Source: an uncultured Ruminococcus sp.
GTDB taxonomy: Bacteria > Bacillota > Clostridia > Oscillospirales > Ruminococcaceae
Length of the DNA: 64,000 bases
Direction of reading: 5' to 3'
NCBI GenBank assembly: GCA_946413815.1
Contig: CAMKMD010000006.1
Span: 1-64,000 of the forward strand
Positions 55,990 through 64,000 of this stretch are shown here, in pieces. A program made the translations under genes and the position numbers. Within the stretch, counting starts at the first letter, position 1. Each line of letters starts with the position of its first letter. Under the pieces are notes generated by a model. It worked only from the letters and a program-made list of their open reading frames with translations, ran no database searches and had not been told where the DNA came from.

Positions 55990-57966
55990 TCAGCTTATAT
56001 CTGCAAGGTCAAGATAATCTGCGCCGTACTCGGATATATAATCCTTTCTGCCCTGCAGGTCATCGCCGAGAAGCATCTCGAATATCTCTGCGGATTCTGT
56101 GATATCTTCAACAGTGACCTTGATAAGACGGCGGGTATCGGGATTCATGGTAGTCAGCGACATCATATCCGGCTCGTTCTCACCAAGACCTTTCGAGCGC
56201 TGGATAGTGTGTTTCTTGTCGCCGATGATATCAAGTATCCTCTGCTTCTCCTGCTCAGTATAAGCAAAGTAGGTCTTCTCCTTTGTGTTGATCTCAAAGA
56301 GCGGCGATTCTGCAATATACACGTAGCCTTCCTCGATGAGAGTAGGAGTCAGGCGGTAGAGCATGGTAAGGATGAGAGTTCTGATCTGGAAACCGTCAAC
56401 ATCGGCATCGGTACAGATAACTATCTTGCTCCAGCGGAAGTTGTTGATATTGAAGGTGGAAAGCTCCTTGTTAGCCTTCGTGCTTACCTCTACGCCGCAT
56501 CCGAGCACCTTGATCAGATCAGTTATGATCTCGCTCTTGAAGATCTTGGAGTAGTCGGCTTTGAGGCAGTTGAGTATCTTTCCTCTTACGGGGATAACTG
56601 CCTGGAACTCCGCATTGCGTGCGAGTTTTACAGAACCGAGGGCTGAATCACCCTCCACTATATATATCTCACGGCGGCTTACGTCCTTGGTACGGCAGTC
56701 TACGAACTTCTCCACCATATTGGCAAGGTCGATGGTGCCGGTGAGCTTTTTCTTGACGTTGAGACGGACTCTCTCGGCGTTCTCACGGCTGCGCTTGTTG
56801 ATGAGCACCTGCTCTGCTATCTTCTGGGCTTCATCCGGATTCTCGATGAAGTATACCTCAAGCTGATGGCGGAGGAACTCTGTCATAGCCTCACGTATAA
56901 ACTTGTTGGTTATGGCCTTCTTTGTCTGGTTGGCGTAGGAGGTCTGAGTCGAGAAGGATGAAGACACAAGCACAAGACATTCTTCAACATCGGTGTAGGA
57001 TATCTTGCTCTCGTTCTTCTGATAGCCGTTAATTGACTTGATATAGCTGTCTATCTGAGCCTGAAAGGCACGCTTGACAGCCTCTGCCGGTGAACCGCCG
57101 TGCTCGAGATAGCTGGAGTTATGATAATACTCTGTCAGCTTGACCTTGTTTGAGAATACAAGAGACACATCAAGCTTTACCTTGTACTCCGGCTTATCCT
57201 CACGGTCACGGCCTTTCTTCTCGGCTGTCCAGTGCTGTATGGAGGTGAGGGTCTGGTCACCTGCAAGCTCCTGTACGTATTCGGTTATACCGTTCTCGTA
57301 GAGGAATTCCTGCTCGTTGAATGTGCCTGCCACGTTCTCAGAACGGAACACAAAGAGAAGTCCCGGGTTTACCACGGCCTGACGCTTCAGGATATCACAG
57401 AAATACTCGTCGGATACTGCAATGTCAGTAAATACATCAAGGTCCGGGCGCCAGCGTGTCTTTGTACCGGTCTGACGACGCTTGCAGGGCTCTTTTTTCA
57501 GTCCGCCCACATTGTTTCCCTTTTCAAAGCTGAGATTGTACTTGAATCCGTCACGTACTACCTCTACATTCATGAATTCGGAAGAATACTGCGTAGCGCA
57601 GAGACCGAGGCCGTTAAGGCCGAGAGAGTACTCATAATCCGAAGAGCTGTCATACTTTCCTCCGGCATAGAGCTCACAATAGACAAGCTCCCAGTTATAA
57701 CGCTTCTCGTTGTTGTTATAGTCCACGGGGCAGCCTCGTCCGAAGTCCTCGACCTCGATATCGTGATTACGGTAATGTGTGACTATTATCTTGCTGCCAA
57801 ATCCCTCTCTTGCCTCGTCGATTGAGTTGGAGATGACCTCAAAGATAGAATGCTCACAGCCATCAAGGCCGTCTGAACCGAATATTACAGCGGGGCGTTT
57901 CCTTACACGGTCGGCACCCTTGAGCATGGATATACTGTCGTTATCGTATTCCTTTTTCCTTGCCAT
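55990..57966 (-). CDS. Type IIA topoisomerase subunit B (ParE/GyrB-like, divergent)
   Basis: 658 aa; VRKRPAVIFGSDGLDGCEHSIFEVISNSIDEA; IVEGDSALGSVKLARNAEFQAVIPVRGKILN; CTDADVDGFQIRTLILTML. Confidence 0.93.
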   Translation of the reverse strand: MARKKEYDNDSISMLKGADRVRKRPAVIFGSDGLDGCEHSIFEVISNSIDEAREGFGSKIIVTHYRNHDIEVEDFGRGCPVDYNNNEKRYNWELVYCELYAGGKYDSSSDYEYSLGLNGLGLCATQYSSEFMNVEVVRDGFKYNLSFEKGNNVGGLKKEPCKRRQTGTKTRWRPDLDVFTDIAVSDEYFCDILKRQAVVNPGLLFVFRSENVAGTFNEQEFLYENGITEYVQELAGDQTLTSIQHWTAEKKGRDREDKPEYKVKLDVSLVFSNKVKLTEYYHNSSYLEHGGSPAEAVKRAFQAQIDSYIKSINGYQKNESKISYTDVEECLVLVSSSFSTQTSYANQTKKAITNKFIREAMTEFLRHQLEVYFIENPDEAQKIAEQVLINKRSRENAERVRLNVKKKLTGTIDLANMVEKFVDCRTKDVSRREIYIVEGDSALGSVKLARNAEFQAVIPVRGKILNCLKADYSKIFKSEIITDLIKVLGCGVEVSTKANKELSTFNINNFRWSKIVICTDADVDGFQIRTLILTMLYRLTPTLIEEGYVYIAESPLFEINTKEKTYFAYTEQEKQRILDIIGDKKHTIQRSKGLGENEPDMMSLTTMNPDTRRLIKVTVEDITESAEIFEMLLGDDLQGRKDYISEYGADYLDLADIS

Positions 57967-58093
57967 ATCATCATGCCGCTAATGCGGCTCTCCTTTCGTA
58001 TATTGATAAAACGAACATTCTTTTATATTGTATCACAGTCCGCCCAAAAATGCAAGCCCTGAAACGGCGGTTTTTCAGTATTTCACAAAAAAA

Positions 58094-58118
58094 GAGCACA
58101 AACGTTCTGTTTGTGCTC
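58094..58118 (-). terminator. Terminator of the recN-to-CobW run
   Basis: GAGCACAAAC/GTTTGTGCTC with U-rich 3' side (TTTTTTTGTG) on minus strand. Confidence 0.8.
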
Positions 58119-58130
58119 TGATGTATAGTG

Positions 58131-59090
58131 TCATATAAATACATAATCGGGCGAGCCGTTAAGAGGTCTGATGTGTCTGTCTACTGCCTCTGCGCTGACA
58201 TGGTCACCTATAACAATGAGTACAGCCTGTCCGTCTGATACCGGGAGTAGCTCGCATTCCCCCGGAGTTGCATTTATTTTCAGCCAGCCGTTTTCCACGG
58301 GAAGAGCACCTTTGATACGATAAACCCTGCCGCACTCCGGGTCCGAGAAAACTGATCCGATCAGGGGCTGTATACTTTCCTCCGGAACAGAAAGGCGCAT
58401 AAAATAGTGTACTCCGCTCAGCAGCTCGTCAGGAGAGTACTTCTTTACGTAGGATGAAAGTTTGTATCCGGCTGACATCAGTCCTTCGTAATCGTCAGCT
58501 GTAAGTGTCTTCCATTCCTTTGCCAGCATATCGTCTGAGGCGAAGCGGCGTGTACAGCCGATGCTTTCAAGAGCGGAATTCAGACGGTCTATAGCCTCCT
58601 CAACCTCCCCTGCACTGCCTGCGGACTTACTGAGTATGAGCCGGCCGCAGCAGGCTGCCTCAGATGCAAAGAGGTATTCCATCTGGTCTGTGTGCTGCTC
58701 TGAACCTGCTTCTATCACTGTCAGGATGCTGCCCGTCTCAAACCAGCGGTCAAGGGGCTCGTCACGGATTACGTCGAAGAATTCGTCCATATCAAAGATA
58801 CCGGAGGGCTCTATTATGACACGGTCAAAATGCTGCATTCCAAGAGCGATGAGCTGTGTACGGAAACGGCGTCTGTGGCAGTGCTGGTCGCAGCCGCCGG
58901 AGACCATCTCCAGCTGGCAGTTTTCGCCTTTCAGCTCCTGAAGCAGCAGCATATCCACATTGACTGCCCCGAGGTCATTTACAAGCACTGCGATGCGAAG
59001 TCCCTTAGATATAAGGTATCTGGCATATCCAAACAGAAAAGTTGTCTTTCCGGAGCCAAGAAGCCCGGTAATCAGATCTACCTTAGTCAT
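58131..59090 (-). CDS. CobW/G3E-family GTPase-like protein
   Basis: DLITGLLGSGKTTFLFGYARYLI Walker A; VIIEPSGIFDMDEF; start at 59090 preferred over 59144. Confidence 0.82.
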   Translation of the reverse strand: MTKVDLITGLLGSGKTTFLFGYARYLISKGLRIAVLVNDLGAVNVDMLLLQELKGENCQLEMVSGGCDQHCHRRRFRTQLIALGMQHFDRVIIEPSGIFDMDEFFDVIRDEPLDRWFETGSILTVIEAGSEQHTDQMEYLFASEAACCGRLILSKSAGSAGEVEEAIDRLNSALESIGCTRRFASDDMLAKEWKTLTADDYEGLMSAGYKLSSYVKKYSPDELLSGVHYFMRLSVPEESIQPLIGSVFSDPECGRVYRIKGALPVENGWLKINATPGECELLPVSDGQAVLIVIGDHVSAEAVDRHIRPLNGSPDYVFI

Positions 59091-59127
59091 ATATGTTCTC
59101 CTCCTTTTCCATGTTATTCTACCACGA

Positions 59128-60744
59128 TTATTGCTTTGTGTCAACCTGAGACAGCTTTTTCAGCCCCTTTGTTATATCACGGAACACAGGTGCAGCTGAT
59201 TCATTGCCGTATCCGCCGTCCTCTGCAAGTATGGTTATCGCATATTCCGGAGAATCAGCAGGATAAAAGCCCGTTATCCATCCGTGACATAATTCCTCGC
59301 CGTTTTCATCGTATCTGCCTGTCTGTGCTGTAGATGTCTTTGCACCTGAGCGGATGCCTCTTGCGTAGGCATTTGAACTCTTGTTTTCCCTCACCGCCGA
59401 CACCATCATTTTTTTCAGATCTTCGGCAGTGTACCTGTCGATAACACGGATGCCGGGGAGCCGCTTTTCGTTTGTTACCGTCCTGCCGTCAGCTGTAAGT
59501 CCTTTCACCAGTGTCAGCTGATGCACTACTCCTCCGCCGGCTATAGCTGCTGTCAGCTGGTTTATCTGTATAGGTGTTGCTGTAAGCCTCCCCTGTCCGA
59601 AAGAGAAATTTGCAAGCTCAGCTGGTATGAGAAGCTCCTCCGCAGTGGGAAGGACACCTGCCGAGGAGGTCATGCCTGCGCAGAGCATATTCTCCCTGCC
59701 GAAGCCGAAATCAGAGGCAAGCTGCCGGAAGCGATGAACGTCAAGGTGGCTGCTGAGGTCTATAAAGTAGGTGTTACAGGAGTTCACAAGGGCATCCGTC
59801 ATAGTCTGCAAGCCGTGACCGTCGTATTTGTGACAGTTGAAGAGCTGCCCGCAGATATTCTTGCTGCCGGTGCATTCGTATACGCCATTATCCCAGCCCT
59901 CCTGTATCCCCTCGCAGGCTGTGACAAGCTTGAAGACTGAGCCTACACTATAGGAATAGAGTGCTCTGTTTATAAGAGGGAGGTCCTTGTTTTCAAGCGC
60001 CGCTCCTATATCATCACGGCTGTACTGCGGAAGACTGACAAGAGCGAGTATCTCGCCGGTCCCCACCTCTGAGACTATTATCGCACCCTTTCTGATATCC
60101 TTGCCGCAATCCTCACAGAGAGACTGTATACGGCTGTCAATGGTCAGAACTACGCCTGTATCCTGTCTTCGGCTGCGTATAACCGTCTTTCCCCTGCCCA
60201 TCATCACTCTTCCGGAGCCGTCAACGGCATAGGTTACGCTGTTCTCTGAGCCGTTTCCGCGCAGTAAGGCGTCGTAGGCATACTCTATACCGCTTACTCC
60301 TGTACCCTCAGATGTGTAGCCGATGATATGCTGTGCAAGCTGCTCTCCGCTGTACCGCACGGGTATGGTAAAAACTGTTATACCTTCTGTCTCCGTTGTA
60401 TCCTTCCGACACTCATAGGCGAATGGTCTTCCCTTTTCGCAGCTGCTCAGAAAGGCTTCCCGGTCAAGTGCTGTGGTCGCTGCTTCCTCGCAGTCGATGG
60501 CTGACGGCACGGCTACGGCTATATACTTTTCTTCCCTGTTGACAAGCGGCTGCATATCCCTGTCATATATCGTCCCCTGACACTCTCCGGCTGAGACCGT
60601 AAGGTCAGAGCGCTGTGCTTCCACCTGTACGGCCTCCTCAGGCATATCAGATGCGAGGCGATAATAATTGGCGGTTGTTAGGACAAAGGAAAGATAGAAA
60701 CACACAGTCAGGAATATGATACGATTTTCTCCGAATTTACACAT
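59128..60744 (-). CDS. Penicillin-binding transpeptidase (FtsI/PBP2-like)
   Basis: SVFK (STxK motif), SCN (SxN), KTST (KTGT-like); start ATG at 60744 with GGAGGTG SD. Confidence 0.9.
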   Translation of the reverse strand: MCKFGENRIIFLTVCFYLSFVLTTANYYRLASDMPEEAVQVEAQRSDLTVSAGECQGTIYDRDMQPLVNREEKYIAVAVPSAIDCEEAATTALDREAFLSSCEKGRPFAYECRKDTTETEGITVFTIPVRYSGEQLAQHIIGYTSEGTGVSGIEYAYDALLRGNGSENSVTYAVDGSGRVMMGRGKTVIRSRRQDTGVVLTIDSRIQSLCEDCGKDIRKGAIIVSEVGTGEILALVSLPQYSRDDIGAALENKDLPLINRALYSYSVGSVFKLVTACEGIQEGWDNGVYECTGSKNICGQLFNCHKYDGHGLQTMTDALVNSCNTYFIDLSSHLDVHRFRQLASDFGFGRENMLCAGMTSSAGVLPTAEELLIPAELANFSFGQGRLTATPIQINQLTAAIAGGGVVHQLTLVKGLTADGRTVTNEKRLPGIRVIDRYTAEDLKKMMVSAVRENKSSNAYARGIRSGAKTSTAQTGRYDENGEELCHGWITGFYPADSPEYAITILAEDGGYGNESAAPVFRDITKGLKKLSQVDTKQ

Positions 60745-60778
60745 AAAAAACACCTCCGTACCAGTATTGGCGGAGGTG
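60745..60778 (-). promoter_or_regulatory. Hairpin plus T6 between dtd and PBP gene; 3' arm is the Shine-Dalgarno
   Basis: Minus strand CACCTCCGCCAATACTGGTACGGAGGTGTTTTTTATG. Confidence 0.75.
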
Positions 60779-60785
60779 CTGTGGA

Positions 60786-61220
60786 TTATTCAAGTATAAC
60801 GGTGAAAGGACCGTCATTCAGAAGCTCAACCTTCATATCTGCACCGAAAATACCTGTCTCGGTATGCTTTCCCTTGCTGCGGCAGTACTCTACGAAGTAG
60901 TTGTACAAGGCCTCGGCACGGTCGGGTTTAGCTGCCTGTATGAAGTTCGGGCGGTTGCCTTTGCGGCAGTCGGCGTAAAGTGTGAACTGTGAGACAACAA
61001 GGAGGTCTCCGCCAACATCGGTAAGAGAAAGATTAATCTTGTCGTTCTCGTCCGAAAAGATACGGAGATTTATCATCTTGTCTGCAAGCCGGCGGCATTC
61101 GGCTTCCGTGTCTTCCGCTCCTATACCGAGCAGGACAAGATAACCCTTGCCTATGCTTCCACAGACCTTGCCGTCCACGGTGACAGAAGCTGATGCCACT
61201 CTCTGCAATACTATCCTCAT
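60786..61220 (-). CDS. dtd: D-aminoacyl-tRNA deacylase
   Basis: 144 aa; [36 protein letters not shown]. Confidence 0.95.
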   Translation of the reverse strand: MRIVLQRVASASVTVDGKVCGSIGKGYLVLLGIGAEDTEAECRRLADKMINLRIFSDENDKINLSLTDVGGDLLVVSQFTLYADCRKGNRPNFIQAAKPDRAEALYNYFVEYCRSKGKHTETGIFGADMKVELLNDGPFTVILE

Positions 61221-61221
61221 C

Positions 61222-63192
61222 TTACTTCCTCACTATATCAGTCTCGAAGGGGGCAAGCTCGAGATGATCCTTTCCTGTTGCGCTTATCAGGCTGTACATT
61301 GACTTCGGAAGGGATATCTCCGCAGGCTCCTCGGAATTGTTGAAGAAGAAGATAAACTCCTCCTTGCCGTTGGTGCGGGTCGTTACCTCAACTCCTGCGG
61401 GAAGTCCTTTCAGCTTGGGTATCTTGGTCTGTGTCATAAGATTCGATGCAAAGCCGTCATAGAATTCCTGACTGCTGACTGTGCCGACGTAATAGGTAAC
61501 ACCGGAGCAGTACCGGTTCATTGTCACTGCCGGACATCCCTTGTAGAAGCTGTCTGTATACTCGGAATAAGCTCTTGCGGTCGTTGGCTGCAGGATATCA
61601 CACCACTCACGGCAGGGGTACTCGCTTCCGGAGAAATCACGCATGGTGCGTTTCTTATCACCTATCGGGTCGTACTCAGATATCTCCGCGCCCACAAGCT
61701 CCTTGAATACGGTCGGAAGATCATCCATGATACAGTTGTTATGCTCGTCTTTTACTCCGGTGCGGCAGGTCAGAACGAGAGTACCGCCGTTGATAACGAA
61801 GCGGTAGAGATTCTCCGTAACTGAACGCTTATTGACAAAGAGAGAGGGAGCTACAACCAGCTTGTACTTTGAAAGATCGGTCGCCGGAGATACTATATCT
61901 ATGTTGGCACCGTACTTTGAAAAAGCATAGTGGAAACGGCGAAGCTGCTCCATATAGCTGAAACCGGCAGTCTGGGGCTGTATATCAAGGGCATAGGCTG
62001 TCTCCGGCGAATACAGCAGCGCTATATCCGATACTATCTCGGTATGCTCCAGCATATTCAGCCGTCCTGCCACGCGGCAGAGGTCGGAGAACTCTGTAAA
62101 ACGGCGGTTCGGCTTTCCGCTGTGGTCAAGTATACCGTGCCAGAACATCTCTGCTCCGGTCAGGGCTGTCCTCCAGCGGAAGTGTATCACCGCATCGGCT
62201 CCGTGTGCAAAGGCCTGTAACGAGTAGCCTTTAAGCTGACCGGGCTGCGGTGCACAGGACATGGGACTCCAGCTGCCCGTAGGACCGCTGAGCTGCTCCA
62301 TTACCCAGAATTTCTGCTCGCGCACGCCTCTCATCAGATCAAGATAGAAAGCATGAGAGTAGGGCTTTTCCTTATCCTCGGGCAGTCTGAGCGGAGGATA
62401 ATTGTCGTAGGAAACAAAGTCAAGCTCGCCGAATAGTCTGTAAAAATCGGGAGTATTGCTGCTGAAGCAGGTGTTGGTCGTCAGCACCGCCTTCGGACAC
62501 TCCCTGCGTATGGTTATGGCTATTTCCTTTACAAAGCTGATGATGCTGTCATTGCAGAAGCGGTACCATTCAAGGCAGAGAGCAGGGTTCTGCCATGCCT
62601 TCGGGTATGCTGTCGGAGGCTGTATCTGTGAAGCGTTGTTATACTCTCCGCTCCATACTACATTTCCGAAAGCCTTGTTTATCATTTCCACGTCTGCATA
62701 CTTGTCAAGCAGCCATGCACGGAACTTTTCACGGCAGGCAGGACAGGTGCATGAATATGCTTCAAGCTCGTTGTCGATCTGCCATGCAACTATTGATCTG
62801 TTGGCATTGTAACGCCGCACGATCTGCGTTGTTATACGGCGTGCGTGCTGTATAAACACCGGTGAATTTATACAGCGGTGACCGCGGACACCTGTCTGTA
62901 AGGGCTTTCCGTCCTCACCGACACGTACAATATCGGGGTAGGATTCATACAGCCACAGCGGCGGGCAGTTGGTGGGGATACCCATTATTATGCCAAGTCC
63001 GGCAGAAGCACAGAGCTTCATGATCTCGTCGAGCCATTCAAAATCGTATTCACCCTCCCGGGGTTCGAGCCTCGACCATGAGAATTCACCGAGCCTTACT
63101 ACCTTAACGCCGGTCTGCGCCATTGTGATTATGTCATGCTCCCAGAGAGTCCGGTCGCACTGTTCCGGGTAGTAGTCAACGCCTATGATCAT
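61222..63192 (-). CDS. GH42 beta-galactosidase
   Basis: 656 aa; [43 protein letters not shown]. Confidence 0.93.
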   Translation of the reverse strand: MIIGVDYYPEQCDRTLWEHDIITMAQTGVKVVRLGEFSWSRLEPREGEYDFEWLDEIMKLCASAGLGIIMGIPTNCPPLWLYESYPDIVRVGEDGKPLQTGVRGHRCINSPVFIQHARRITTQIVRRYNANRSIVAWQIDNELEAYSCTCPACREKFRAWLLDKYADVEMINKAFGNVVWSGEYNNASQIQPPTAYPKAWQNPALCLEWYRFCNDSIISFVKEIAITIRRECPKAVLTTNTCFSSNTPDFYRLFGELDFVSYDNYPPLRLPEDKEKPYSHAFYLDLMRGVREQKFWVMEQLSGPTGSWSPMSCAPQPGQLKGYSLQAFAHGADAVIHFRWRTALTGAEMFWHGILDHSGKPNRRFTEFSDLCRVAGRLNMLEHTEIVSDIALLYSPETAYALDIQPQTAGFSYMEQLRRFHYAFSKYGANIDIVSPATDLSKYKLVVAPSLFVNKRSVTENLYRFVINGGTLVLTCRTGVKDEHNNCIMDDLPTVFKELVGAEISEYDPIGDKKRTMRDFSGSEYPCREWCDILQPTTARAYSEYTDSFYKGCPAVTMNRYCSGVTYYVGTVSSQEFYDGFASNLMTQTKIPKLKGLPAGVEVTTRTNGKEEFIFFFNNSEEPAEISLPKSMYSLISATGKDHLELAPFETDIVRK

Positions 63193-63208
63193 ATTGCACC
63201 TCCGGTAA

Positions 63209-63754
63209 TTAACCTATATTATACTCTATCACCTGACAATTATCCATGGACCAGTTATCAAACTCTTCATTAGTCATATCGTGGAAATAGGTCTCTATCA
63301 CACGGCATACACCGTTATGTGTGACAAGAAGAACGTTCTTGTCTGTTTTGCCGTAGTTTGCGATAACTTCATCAAGGAGAGAATAAACTCTGTGAGTAAG
63401 ACGAAGGAGCGGCTCTCCGGTATGACCCATGGGAGAAGCAAATTCCTTCTTGTTTTCTCTGAAGCCCTCTGTGCTTCTGGGCTGTCCTTCAAAATCACCG
63501 TAATCCCACTCACGGAGACGGTTGTCATACTTCACAGGGGCAAGAGTCATGCTGTTTGCCTGCTGTGCAGTCTCCTTTGCACGGGAGAGAGGTGAGCAGT
63601 AGATAATGTCAACTTTGCCCATCTGTTTGAGCGTTCCGGCAAGCCTCATCGACTGCTCGGCACCTGTGAAATTCATTGGTACGTCTGTTGTTCCGAGAAT
63701 GAGATCCTTCTTGTTGTATTCGGTCTCACCGTGTCTTGTTACGAATAACTTCAT
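63209..63754 (-). CDS. Histidine phosphatase family protein
   Basis: 181 aa; MKLFVTRHGETEYNKK; YCSPLSRAKETAQ; LLVTHNGVCR. Confidence 0.92.
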   Translation of the reverse strand: MKLFVTRHGETEYNKKDLILGTTDVPMNFTGAEQSMRLAGTLKQMGKVDIIYCSPLSRAKETAQQANSMTLAPVKYDNRLREWDYGDFEGQPRSTEGFRENKKEFASPMGHTGEPLLRLTHRVYSLLDEVIANYGKTDKNVLLVTHNGVCRVIETYFHDMTNEEFDNWSMDNCQVIEYNIG

Positions 63755-64000
63755 TTCTTTCCCATCGCCTTTCTGATTTCTGCCTCTGCATTTTCCAGCA
63801 TCAGCTTACTTGGATCCTCACCGCCCATTATTCTCGCAATCTCTGCGATACGGCCCTGAAGATCGAGTTTTGTTACGTGTGTTTCTGTTCTGTCATCCTG
63901 TAATGTCTTTTCAATAAGCAGATGATCATCTGCCATTACTGCTATCTGTGAAAGATGTGTCACGCATATTACCTGACGCACTCTGCCGAGTTCCCGCAGC
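63751..64000 (-). CDS. recN: DNA repair protein RecN, C-terminal part (N-terminus beyond window)
   Basis: LRELGRVRQVICVTHLSQIAVMADDHLLIEKT...EIARIMGG; frame open to the window edge. Confidence 0.85.
   Translation of the reverse strand, partial: LRELGRVRQVICVTHLSQIAVMADDHLLIEKTLQDDRTETHVTKLDLQGRIAEIARIMGGEDPSKLMLENAEAEIRKAMGKK

Noticed and set aside
55927-57825. 239-aa and 197-aa plus-strand ORFs over the topoisomerase genes
   Set aside because: Antisense to conserved topoisomerase genes, no recognisable domain.
1-64000. tRNA, rRNA, integrase or transposase genes
   Set aside because: None recognised in intergenic regions or ORFs by reading; a tRNAscan/ISfinder run would be needed for certainty.

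Overview
The window looks like a chromosomal segment from a Ruminococcus-like member of the Clostridia (inferred from gene content and Thr-rich linkers, not tested). It is mostly core genes, and most are on the minus strand. From left to right it holds: (i) a very long minus-strand surface protein (start codon 6748, open past position 1) with about 11 tandem SpaA/Cna-B-like modules, absent from the ORF track because it has no stop in the window; (ii) rnfCDGEAB; (iii) two divergent AraC-type regulators and a GNAT; (iv) a FeoA-FeoB fusion with a FeoB-associated small protein; (v) a TPP-riboswitch-controlled operon thiS-F-G-H-tenI-E-D-C; (vi) GNAT, PAP2, cyclase and S41 genes, then ABC-2 genes with two tandem two-component systems and a divergent FtsX-type ABC exporter; (vii) iorA-iorB-paaK; (viii) a 1933-aa DUF4011-type helicase apparently co-directional with murT-gatD and a GH25 lysozyme; (ix) SGNH hydrolase, hexapeptide transferase and AraC genes; (x) a divergent topoisomerase IV pair; (xi) an operon-like run of recN (partial), histidine phosphatase, GH42, dtd, PBP and a CobW-like GTPase. 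I found no rRNA, tRNA, CRISPR array or clear mobile element. The strongest leads are the helicase with an apparently degraded nuclease motif, a structured leader with pseudoknot-like pairing upstream of the SpaA protein, a terminator-like hairpin whose 3' arm is the PBP Shine-Dalgarno, and three 11-bp-phased direct repeats in front of the ABC exporter.
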